Assembly: GCA_937889795.1 (NCBI GenBank)
Contig: CALBZH010000324.1
Location: forward strand, 1 to 8,762
Direction of reading: 5' to 3'
Source: an uncultured Syntrophobacteraceae bacterium
GTDB taxonomy: Bacteria > Desulfobacterota > Syntrophobacteria > Syntrophobacterales > Syntrophobacteraceae
Length of the DNA stretch: 8,762 nt
Shown here: one piece after another, positions 1 through 5,500 of the stretch
Layout: each line of letters starts with the position of its first letter
Position numbering within the stretch: the first letter of the stretch is position 1
Program-made: the position numbers and the translations under genes
The notes under the pieces: model-generated
What the model was told of the DNA's origin: nothing
Database searches by the model: none
Seen by the model: only the letters and a program-made list of their open reading frames with translations

Positions 1-51
1 CATACGAGATATCCACTCGTGACTGGAGTTCAGACGTGTGCTCTTCCGATC
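1..51. other. Illumina library adapter left on the contig end
   Basis: Bases 1-10 (CATACGAGAT) are the end of the P7 flow-cell oligo. Bases 11-18 (ATCCACTC) have the length and position of an 8-nt index. Bases 19-51 (GTGACTGGAGTTC through CTCTTCCGATC) are the TruSeq read-2 primer site, missing only its final T. This is synthetic sequence, not genome. Any reading frame that runs into it, including the last six codons of the minus-strand gene that starts at 1430, is artificial there. Confidence 0.97.
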
Positions 52-1430
52 CCTTGAATCATCTGAACCCAGGTTGAGGAGGCCACATCTCCGCTTTTGA
101 TCGGCAAATCATCGTAGGAATACCCGTCAACGAGGGCGGGAAGGACATCTTTTATGGAGTACGATCCGTTTAGCTTCCAGTGGTAGATGGACTTGTCCCT
201 GAATGGAACCATCAAATCCCGTACGTTGCTCTCGATATCCTTGATCCGAGCGGCTTTGGATGGAAACTTTAAAGCCAGCTCGTCCAGCCGCTTTAGCTCA
301 AAGACCTTGTTCCACGTAAGAACACAGGCTCCGGGAGGTATCGCAGCAAGAAGATTTGTGAGAAAATCCCAAGATGGGTCTTTGAGGTCTTTGGCAAGGT
401 AGGCGCAATGGACAGGCTCTTCTCCTTCTTTTTCGATCACGTGCATCGAAAACTGGAAGGGTAGCTGCTCATAGGGTCGCATGCCGTCAAACATTGGGAT
501 CGGGACCATGTAGGTGGTTTCAAAATCCATGAAACAGAGAGGAAACCAGAGAGAGTTGAGGAAATCTTTAATGGCGTTTCTATCAATGTGGCTCTTCCTG
601 TAAAGCACTCCTTCAAACTGCAGCCTATGGCGCCATTTAAGGGTATGGGCCGGCACGTCCTCCATTCGGACGATCCCTTGCCGGTAAAGTTCGAATGCAT
701 TCGGGCGCCCGGGTCCTCTGAAATCAAAGACGGAATTCTTTGGAACATGCGCCCAGCAGTGGCCGTGAAAGAGGCAACCGCTCGAGTTCTCGCACTGGGT
801 GCCGATATCAAGAACTGGCAAGTGACCATTCAGTGTGGCTCTCATCGCGATCAGGTTGGCTTCGACACCAGGTTGCATGCTCTGGATGGTCTCGCTCACG
901 TCAACTACCGTGAAAAGCTCCCTCACATCGACAGGCCCCTGCCGTACATATTGTGTATTCAGATGCACCAGGGAGGCTTTCGCCAATGGGAGCCCGGCTC
1001 CGCAGATCACATGATACTGAATAGCGATATCGTCCAGGTAGTGCTCCTTGAGGCTTGCCGAGCTCTTTACCTCAAAGAGCTCCCACCCGTTGGGCCTAAG
1101 GTGCAAAATGTCGGCTTTGACGAAGACGGCATCGTAGCCGAACGAGCCTTCGTAGATGGTCGATGCGCCCTTGGCCATCGCCTCCCGGGTCATCGACATT
1201 TGCTCCGAGTGGGATTCATCGGAGTAGGGGATCGGAATGCCTCCGGGGAAGAGCCCTTGAGCGAGCCTGCCGACCATGGATCCGAAATCAAGCGCGGGCT
1301 CCATTTCTGGCGGTACCTCGTCTTTTAGCTCCGGTTGGTATTTTTGAAGCCATAGGGCTTTGTGGCACTGAAGCCCTGTCAGGTAGAGCGATTTGCTCAA
1401 ATAAATGCTCGACTGCAAGGTTGCGCTCAT
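52..1430 (-). CDS. DUF2779 family protein: Cas4-like nuclease module fused to DnaQ-like exonuclease module, 3'-truncated
   Basis: Recognised as a DUF2779 protein. About 459 genuine residues are present; the frame then reads into adapter (last six residues IGRAHV) and stops at a false TGA at 30-32, so the true C-terminus is missing. The N-terminal half (about 10-230) resembles Cas4-type PD-(D/E)XK nucleases: D107, E120 and K122 (FEVKSS), then Q138-YH. C22 with the cluster C213, C219, C225 is the usual layout for a 4Fe-4S site. The second half (about 295 onward) starts with an RNase H/DnaQ-like MDFET (D302, E304). It continues with family landmarks PFQFS, TWNKVFE and YSIKDVLPALV. The start is set by GGAGG five bases before the ATG. 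The gene lies 36 nt behind the 102-aa gene on the same strand, probably one operon. A DNA or RNA processing or repair role is inferred from the domains; the substrate is unknown. Confidence 0.9.
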
Positions 1431-1466
1431 GGGTACCTCCGGAAAGCCTCTATGGAACCACCGCGA

Positions 1467-1775
1467 TCAGGTCCTTGCGCCGAAGGGAACCACCCGGAAT
1501 ACTTGAACCACGGCGAAGGTCGTGCGGTTATCGTCGAGAAAGAATTCCCCGTCTTCCGGGATAGTGCTCCCGTGAAGTCCCTGGTAAGACCGACTTACGA
1601 TGACATTCAGTTCATCCCGGTCTATTTCTGGCCGATGTTCGAATTCGAGCACTTCCGGTTCTTCTTCGTTTATGCCTGAAAAGTAGACCCGGAAGGATTC
1701 TTGACCGGTTTCCACCACGACACCGGGTGCCGGCTTGGCGTCGAGATAAATGGTTTCGCCTGTTTGGACTTTCAT
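1467..1775 (-). CDS. small hypothetical protein upstream of the DUF2779 gene
   Basis: A 102-residue acidic protein that I do not recognise. The alternating hydrophobic pattern (TIYLDAKPAPGVVVE, SFRVYFSG, FAVVQVFRVV) suggests a small beta-barrel or sandwich fold. There is no signal peptide, membrane segment or cysteine. The start is supported by GGAGAG eleven bases upstream of the ATG and by a promoter-like sequence about 45 bases upstream. It ends 36 nt before the DUF2779 gene, which has its own strong ribosome binding site, so the two are probably cotranscribed with this gene first. It could be an accessory or regulatory partner of the nuclease, but only position supports that. The frame is long and well placed for a real gene, though confidence is lower than for its neighbours because no family is evident. 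Confidence 0.72.
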   Translation of the reverse strand: MKVQTGETIYLDAKPAPGVVVETGQESFRVYFSGINEEEPEVLEFEHRPEIDRDELNVIVSRSYQGLHGSTIPEDGEFFLDDNRTTFAVVQVFRVVPFGART

Positions 1776-1818
1776 GGCGTATGCTTCTCTCCATATGAAT
1801 ATGAGTAAATTCCAACAT

Positions 1819-1847
1819 GTTATAAGTGCCTCAGGTTGAGGTCACAA
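1819..1847 (-). promoter_or_regulatory. sigma70-like promoter with internal palindrome for the minus-strand operon
   Basis: Read on the minus strand, TTGTGA (1842-1847) and TATAAC (1819-1824) are separated by exactly 17 bases and lie about 44 bases upstream of the 102-aa gene's ATG. The spacer contains a perfect 5-bp inverted repeat, CCTCA-N3-TGAGG (1829-1841), extended by imperfect GTG/CAC flanks. A palindrome between the -35 and -10 elements is a common place for a repressor site. No regulator gene is visible next to it. An AT-rich stretch (about 1848-1890) adjoins it. Confidence 0.5.
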
Positions 1848-2635
1848 GCAAAAAATTTAATAAATTCCGAATCTTATAGATAATCTTGGAAGAGTGCGGT
1901 GAGTGTGATAGCTGGAAAACAATAGGAAAAGCCTTTGCTGTCGAGATTCACCCCGACAGCCCGGTCTCTCGCCGGATCGATTATTACGTTGGATAATACC
2001 TTTTCGGATAATGCTACGGCGAGAAACCCGATCTCTGTGGTGTAATGGCTATGTTCTATGGGCTACAGGATGTTGTCACTGAGTTGTCGATCATGCTGTC
2101 ATATTGAACGGACGAAAGTGTTGCGCTTGCGCAATTATTGCGTTTTTCCGTTTATAGCTGCTCTACTCTCCCGACCCTTTCCATGAGGTCCGGCTCCTCC
2201 ATGTGGAACCCGCATGAAAAGCGTCTTAAAAACTAAACACGTGAGGACATAAAGCGTTATGCATCGGCCCTCCTCTTTGATTCAAGAGATTGGAGAGCTG
2301 TATTGGACTCAGTGATCCACAAAGTTATCACCCCGTTAGAGTCGTTCCTGGTTAGTAGAAGATCGTAGAAGAAACCCCTTTTGCACCAATCTCGTGCTTG
2401 CACATTTCTCCATCGCCTGCTCTCTGGTGTGGTCTCTGGTGCCGCAATATCCACCTTCTATTGCAGTCGAGAGATTCTTCTGTTGTTACGCAGTAGTCAA
2501 GGATTCATACAGAGGCAGCGAAATTCCACTGCAAATCCACTGACTCACAAAAAGGAATGGGGCACTATCCGAATCATGCCTTGCAGTTCACTGAAACGAA
2601 CTGCTGCACGATGACCACACCACCTACTCTTTGAC
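1848..2635. other. noncoding stretch between divergent transcription units
   Basis: About 0.8 kb with no credible gene. The open frames inside are short, lack ribosome binding sites and encode low-complexity or implausible proteins. The left end is AT-rich and holds two GGATAAT repeats (1991-1997 and 2006-2012). A TTGCGC repeat and palindrome lie at 2121-2147. Promoter-like pairs such as TTGGAC (2304-2309) and TATCAC (2327-2332), 17 bases apart, exist but are weak. The promoter of the peptide locus should lie in this stretch or just after it, and I cannot place it firmly. The region may contain an unrecognised small RNA or a long regulated leader. Confidence 0.55.
2130..2147 (+). terminator. 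weak palindrome plus T-tract
   Basis: CGCAA (2130-2134) and TTGCG (2138-2142) form a 5-bp stem around a 3-base loop, followed directly by five Ts (2143-2147). TTGCGC is repeated just upstream (2121-2126 and 2127-2132). It has the outline of an intrinsic terminator, but the stem is short and there is no plus-strand gene upstream to terminate. It could end a small RNA, act as an attenuator before the peptide locus, or be a protein-binding palindrome. Confidence 0.22.
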
Positions 2636-2648
2636 GGCGCTAAGCGCC
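2636..2648 (+). promoter_or_regulatory. hairpin next to the ribosome binding site of precursor copy 1
   Basis: GGCGC (2636-2640), TAA, GCGCC (2644-2648) forms a perfect 5-bp stem with a 3-base loop. It ends one base before AGGAGG at 2650-2655. The same element, with a compensated base pair, sits before precursor copy 2. The position suggests an RNA hairpin that tunes translation, or an operator. Confidence 0.42.
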
Positions 2649-2663
2649 AAGGAGGAAGACACC

Positions 2664-2732
2664 ATGGAACGTATCCTTTTAAGTCCAAGGCCATCCGGGC
2701 CTTGAAGCAATGGCAACTGCGGGTGTCGGTGA
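2664..2732 (+). pseudogene. precursor peptide copy 1, with in-frame TGA and damaged core
   Basis: A relative of the peptide at 2802. It has an excellent ribosome binding site (AGGAGG, 8-base spacing) and begins MERILLSPRPSGP. It meets an in-frame TGA at 2703-2705, then continues in the same frame as SNGNCGCR to a second TGA. SNGNCGC matches the core of copy 2 exactly. Compared with copy 2, about five bases are missing after the second Cys codon, which removes the Gly-rich, Trp-terminated tail. Read instead with a shift at AGTCC and a return shift at TTGA, the middle would encode a helix-like LSKAIRAL without a stop. Most likely it is a decayed copy. TGA recoding or frameshifting is possible because copy 3 has the same arrangement. 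Confidence 0.55.
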
Positions 2733-2739
2733 CATCCGC
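2719..2739 (+). other. stem-loop downstream of the in-frame TGA of copy 1
   Basis: GCGGGTGTC (2719-2727) and GACATCCGC (2731-2739) pair over nine positions, one of them G-U, around a GGT loop. The stem starts 13 bases after the in-frame TGA at 2703-2705, roughly where bacterial selenocysteine-insertion elements sit. It lacks an obvious bulged U and the loop context of a classical element. The GC-rich codons of the core may produce it by chance. Confidence 0.3.
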
Positions 2740-2776
2740 CCATATCCACGGCGACCCCATCTCACTAACACAAACC

Positions 2777-2789
2777 GGTGCTCAGCACC
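2777..2789 (+). promoter_or_regulatory. hairpin next to the ribosome binding site of precursor copy 2
   Basis: GGTGC (2777-2781), TCA, GCACC (2785-2789) is a perfect 5-bp stem with a 3-base loop, one base before AGGAGG at 2791-2796. Compared with the hairpin before copy 1, the third base pair has changed from C-G to T-A with both arms altered. That preserves pairing and suggests the structure is under selection. Confidence 0.45.
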
Positions 2790-2801
2790 TAGGAGGAAAG
2801 A

Positions 2802-2882
2802 ATGAAGCGAGTCACCCTGTCCGAAGTGAGATCCGAGAACAGCAACGGCAACTGCGGCTGTGGAGGCGGTGACGGCTGGTAG
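2802..2882 (+). CDS. RiPP-like precursor peptide, 26 aa, intact copy
   Basis: A tiny gene with a near-ideal ribosome binding site (AGGAGG, 5-base spacing). Its product has a charged N-terminal leader, MKRVTLSEVRSEN, then a core of SNGNCGC followed by GGGDGW, ending in TAG. The Cys-X-Cys, Gly-rich, Trp-terminated tail is unlike a housekeeping peptide. It lies two genes upstream of a radical SAM/SPASM enzyme, the usual maturase for such substrates. Precursors of 20-30 residues are known for radical SAM peptides such as PqqA and streptide. The modification could involve Cys thioethers, Asn or Trp, and cannot be told from sequence; no known core motif fits well. The tail and the sequence after the stop resemble copy 3, and NGNCGC is shared with copy 1. 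An imperfect hairpin (2868-2891) encloses the stop codon. Confidence 0.75.
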   Translation: MKRVTLSEVRSENSNGNCGCGGGDGW

Positions 2883-2923
2883 GCCATCACCATAAAGGCG
2901 AAACATCCATCTACCCGAGACTT

Positions 2924-2946
2924 GGCGGCACCCTAACGGTGCCGCC
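2924..2946 (+). promoter_or_regulatory. strong 9-bp hairpin between precursor and downstream genes
   Basis: GGCGGCACC (2924-2932) and GGTGCCGCC (2938-2946) are perfect reverse complements around a 5-base loop (CTAAC). No T-tract follows, so it is not a standard terminator. AGGAGG of the 217-aa gene starts five bases later. Stable hairpins between a peptide gene and its enzymes often stabilise or partly terminate the transcript, so that peptide is made in excess of enzyme. That role is inferred here. Confidence 0.55.
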
Positions 2947-2961
2947 TGTAAGGAGGCCTCT

Positions 2962-3615
2962 ATGTATTCGTCTCCTATCAATACGGAGAAGTTCTCGTTC
3001 TCCTGCGGGATTCCCGCTCGAATCACCCTGACGGACAACTCTCCAGCCAGCGTCCTTATCGAGGGATGTGCATCGATGCGGGAGCTTATCATTCTGTCAG
3101 GAGAAAAAGATGAGCAGTTCTTCTCCATTAACTCTCGCGGCGGTCGCTGGCCCCATCCCCCGTTGACCATAACCATTGCTTTGGGTGGGGTATCTCTTAG
3201 AGCGCTCGATCTTTTGGCTGTCTCGTGCAAGCTGTCAGCTCAGGCACCGATCAAGGTGGGAGCAGTCAGGATCAACCTCACTGGAGGTGATCTTCGCCTG
3301 GACGAAATGGTTCGATGCGAAAATGCTCGAATCAGCATGGTCAAGGCGACTGCGCATGTGGCCCTGAACTGCAGCGGAAACCTGAGTCTGCACTGCGTCG
3401 GCACGAAATGTGTCCTCGTGTGGCCTGAGCTCCAGCGGGGAGTTGACCTCTCGTGGGTTGCATCCCGTGTGGAGGTACACGGGACACGCTACTCAGGCAT
3501 AGGCCACATGCGGTACCCTGGAAGTGGTCGCCTCGCAACTCTTCGGCTGGGCGCAGTCGATTCGAGAATCGATGTCGTTCCTCCGAGCACGGAATGCTTC
3601 GCTGAAGGGGTCTAA
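2962..3615 (+). CDS. Cys-rich beta-repeat-like protein of unknown function in the peptide locus
   Basis: A 217-residue protein with no family I can name. The start follows AGGAGG by five bases and the gene ends in TAATAA. Residues about 65-175 are a run of short hydrophobic beta-strands with regular turns (LTITIALGG, VRINLTGGDLRL, ISMVKATAHVALNCSGNLSLHC). This resembles the stacked strands of DUF2807/GIN-type right-handed beta-helices, a weak structural comparison. It has eight cysteines (15, 36, 89, 119, 137, 145, 150, 212), no signal peptide and no membrane segment, so it is probably cytoplasmic. It lies 79 nt after the precursor stop and 31 nt before the radical SAM gene, almost certainly in the same transcript. 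Possible roles include substrate scaffold, metal or peptide binding, or immunity. None is shown directly. Confidence 0.85.
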   Translation: MYSSPINTEKFSFSCGIPARITLTDNSPASVLIEGCASMRELIILSGEKDEQFFSINSRGGRWPHPPLTITIALGGVSLRALDLLAVSCKLSAQAPIKVGAVRINLTGGDLRLDEMVRCENARISMVKATAHVALNCSGNLSLHCVGTKCVLVWPELQRGVDLSWVASRVEVHGTRYSGIGHMRYPGSGRLATLRLGAVDSRIDVVPPSTECFAEGV

Positions 3616-3646
3616 TAAAACACCTCATCGTTCAGGAGGCAGCTCT

Positions 3647-4960
3647 ATGACTCAATGGTTTGTGAACCCTTTCTTCGTCGGATACTTCGATGGAGATACG
3701 TCCGTTATCTCCTTGACGAGTGCGCCTGACACGGCGACTTTCTCGATCTATGAACCGGAACACCCCTTGCGGGGTGTTACCGACACCCTAGGTCTCCTTC
3801 AGTCAATTCCTCGGATGGGGCAAGACGACGTAGAGCTCCTTAAAGAGTCTGGTATCATAAGCGAGATGCCGTTCGACCGTGAACGCATGGTAAAAGATCA
3901 GTTGGCGGCCAACCACGATCCAGAATGGCTTCGCCTGACCATCATTCCCACACTGAACTGCAACTTTTCTTGTCCTTATTGCGGCCAGCGGCATTGTGGC
4001 CAACCCGCAATGGGCAGCAGCGTCTACGAGTCCGTTTCTCGGCTCATCAGCCGAAAAATCGGACAAGGCGTTCGGAATGTGCACATCATGCTGTTCGGAG
4101 GAGAACCTCTGCTGCTTACACGGCACTGGATGCCATGGCTACGCCAGTGGCGGCGGCACTGCGCGGAAGCCGGCGTTTTATTCGCGGCAAAGGCGACAAC
4201 CAATGGGTATCTGTTGCGTGATGCATCCGTTGTAGATCAAGTGTTGGACTCCGGATGTACGGAGTTCCAAATCACGCTGGACGGTGTGGAGGCGCAGCAC
4301 AATCTCACAAGGCCTTCCCGGCGAGGAGGGGCAACACACGGTGCGGTCGTCGCCGCGTTACGCAATCTCGCGCTTCATCCAGGCATGACATCCTGCACGA
4401 TACGCATCAACCATAACCGGACAACGGTGACTCCATTCGCCGTTAATGCTTTTCTCCGGGATGTCGTAGACATCACGGGAAAGGATGATCGGTTTTGGAT
4501 ACATCACCATCGCGCGGCCGATTTGGGAGGTACGCTATCGGAGGAACTGCCGTACGATGAGTTTGCGGCCATCATGCCTTCCTTGAGGAGGCTCACCCAT
4601 GATTATGGGCTGAAACTGATGCGTGATTTTTATCCAGGTGATCGTTCCTGTAGCGCCAGCAGCCGTAATAGCCTTGTGGTCATGCCGGACGGGGGTCTTG
4701 CCAAATGCACGGCTGTCCTTAATGATCCACGCAATCACGTGGGACACCTGCGGGAAGATGGAGAGATCGAGTTCAACAGTGAATTCGAGAAGTGGGTAAA
4801 TCCCACCTTAGCTGGGCATTGCGAATCCTGTGTTCATTTGCCCCAGTGTAGAGGAGGAAGTTGTCCATTGGCCAGCATTTCCAGTAAGCCCAACTGCCCT
4901 GCAAAACTCCTTGACTTCTCATACCTTGCACTGAAGGAGTGTACAGGTCCACACAAGTAG
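3647..4960 (+). CDS. radical SAM/SPASM peptide maturase
   Basis: A 437-residue enzyme. Residues 105-112 carry the radical SAM motif CNFSCPYC, whose three Cys ligate the 4Fe-4S cluster that cleaves S-adenosylmethionine. GGEPL follows at 151-155, then TTNG and the LDG strand. The C-terminus is a SPASM domain with Cys at 335, 354, 392, 395, 401, 406 and 417 for auxiliary clusters. The first 95 or so residues precede the barrel and may contain a small leader-binding region. The start at 3647 has AGGAGG seven bases upstream; the frame is open further upstream, but that part overlaps the 217-aa gene and lacks a ribosome binding site. SPASM enzymes of this type modify short ribosomal peptides by forming thioether, C-C or related bonds. 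The 26-aa peptide at 2802 is the obvious candidate substrate. The exact chemistry cannot be assigned. Confidence 0.95.
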   Translation: MTQWFVNPFFVGYFDGDTSVISLTSAPDTATFSIYEPEHPLRGVTDTLGLLQSIPRMGQDDVELLKESGIISEMPFDRERMVKDQLAANHDPEWLRLTIIPTLNCNFSCPYCGQRHCGQPAMGSSVYESVSRLISRKIGQGVRNVHIMLFGGEPLLLTRHWMPWLRQWRRHCAEAGVLFAAKATTNGYLLRDASVVDQVLDSGCTEFQITLDGVEAQHNLTRPSRRGGATHGAVVAALRNLALHPGMTSCTIRINHNRTTVTPFAVNAFLRDVVDITGKDDRFWIHHHRAADLGGTLSEELPYDEFAAIMPSLRRLTHDYGLKLMRDFYPGDRSCSASSRNSLVVMPDGGLAKCTAVLNDPRNHVGHLREDGEIEFNSEFEKWVNPTLAGHCESCVHLPQCRGGSCPLASISSKPNCPAKLLDFSYLALKECTGPHK

Positions 4961-5203
4961 CTGAAGAAAGCTCAAGCTCAAAATGGGCTGACCTGATTGT
5001 GGCCCCTGCATTTCGGAATCACGAAAGGCGGAGGTAGATGCAACAAGGTTGCTCGCAAATCGACCAGAAGATGGCTGAAAAGCAGAAAGGATGATACCTG
5101 TTCCACCAATATTCCACTGACACACGAACAAAGATTGGCCAGTATGATTGACACTGCAGTGGCAGGCGAAGCGCTACACAGTACTTGGCGGGAGTCTTTT
5201 CCC
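4961..5203. other. noncoding stretch with a weak small-peptide frame
   Basis: Between the maturase and precursor copy 3. A short hairpin, TTTCG (5011-5015) with CGAAA (5022-5026), lies just before GGAGG and an ATG at 5038. The frame there encodes only MQQGCSQIDQKMAEKQKG before a TGA at 5092-5094, and the 3-base spacing is poor. It resembles neither the precursor nor a known peptide, so I do not call it a gene. From about 5112 on, the sequence resembles the stretch before copy 1 (CCACTGAC with a similar distance to the start codon), which marks the start of a duplicated module. Confidence 0.45.
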
Positions 5204-5222
5204 GGCACTGGCACCAAGGAGG

Positions 5223-5238
5223 AAGGCAGCAAGGCAGC
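5223..5238 (+). repeat. 8-bp tandem duplication between ribosome binding site and start of copy 3
   Basis: AAGGCAGC occurs twice in a row (5223-5230 and 5231-5238). It sits exactly between AGGAGG (5217-5222) and the ATG at 5239, stretching the spacing to 16 bases. With one unit removed the spacing would be 8 bases, the same as in copy 1. It looks like a slippage duplication that weakens translation of copy 3. Confidence 0.88.
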
Positions 5239-5316
5239 ATGGAACGTGTCGTTCTGAGTCCAAGGCCATACAGGCCTTGAAACAACAGCAACTGCGCCTG
5301 CGGAGGCGGTTGGTAG
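5239..5316 (+). pseudogene. precursor peptide copy 3, downstream of the maturase, with in-frame TGA
   Basis: It begins MERVVLSPRPYRP, meets an in-frame TGA at 5278-5280, then continues in the same frame as NNSNCACGGGW to TAG. The second part is a clear version of the copy 2 core (Asn-Cys-X-Cys-Gly-Gly-Gly, final Trp). The first part follows copy 1, including the TGA at the same codon. A double shift (AGTCC, then TTGA) would instead read LSKAIQAL through the middle. The 8-bp duplication spoils the ribosome binding site spacing, and the hairpin seen before copies 1 and 2 is broken here (5204-5215). After the TGA, CAAC/GTTG and CGCCT/AGGCG can form a bulged stem (5289-5312). Decay is the simplest reading; recoding cannot be excluded. 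Confidence 0.55.
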
Positions 5317-5388
5317 GCAATCCCCACAACAGGAAGATCCTCCCTTTGTTAGCACCAGACGGGTACTACCAGAGCGGATTCGTGCGTT

Positions 5389-5414
5389 CACCTCTGTATC
5401 GAGAGGTGTTCTTT
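5389..5414 (+). terminator. likely intrinsic terminator of the peptide locus
   Basis: CACCTCT (5389-5395) and AGAGGTG (5402-5408) form a perfect 7-bp stem with a 6-base loop (GTATCG), followed by TTCTTT. Its place after the last precursor copy and before the next promoter candidate fits the end of the 2664-5316 transcription unit. The T-tract is interrupted by one C, so termination may be partial. Confidence 0.6.
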
Positions 5415-5500
5415 GGCCAACGTCAAGCCGCTCTGGGAAATTCATTGAGTTTTCATGGCTTGCGGGGGAATAATATTGAAAGAGGTGTGCGTCTCGCAGT

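Noticed and set aside
588..1328. 246-codon plus-strand frame
   Set aside because: It is the antisense shadow of the DUF2779 gene, which has clear motifs and a ribosome binding site on the other strand.
2257..2454. 65-codon minus-strand frame in the gene-free region
   Set aside because: It starts at a GTG with no properly spaced ribosome binding site and has no recognisable motif.
2802..2882. Three-residue cyclophane (triceptide) or classical sactipeptide class for the precursor
   Set aside because: The Trp is the last residue, so no aromatic-X-X ring motif exists, and the Cys-X-Cys spacing with a Gly tail does not match typical sactipeptide cores. The class is left open.
2679..3230. 183-codon open frame on the minus strand across the precursor region
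   Set aside because: It runs opposite to three better supported plus-strand genes, has no suitable ribosome binding site, and its product shows no recognisable motif. It is explained by GC-biased codons of the real genes.
3524..3646. Upstream extension of the radical SAM gene
   Set aside because: The frame is open, but it overlaps the 217-aa gene, while AGGAGG sits correctly before the ATG at 3647.
5160..5176. Sigma54-like GG-N10-GC element before copy 3
   Set aside because: Only the invariant dinucleotides fit; the rest of the consensus is poor, and such matches are common at this GC content.
2703..5280. Genome-wide reassignment of TGA to Trp as the reason for in-frame TGA
   Set aside because: Trp in the long genes is encoded by TGG, none has an internal TGA, and the 560-aa and 102-aa genes end in TGA.
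4978..5445. 155-codon minus-strand frame over precursor copy 3 and the terminator
   Set aside because: It crosses a terminator hairpin and the antisense of a recognisable peptide core, and has no motif or ribosome binding site.
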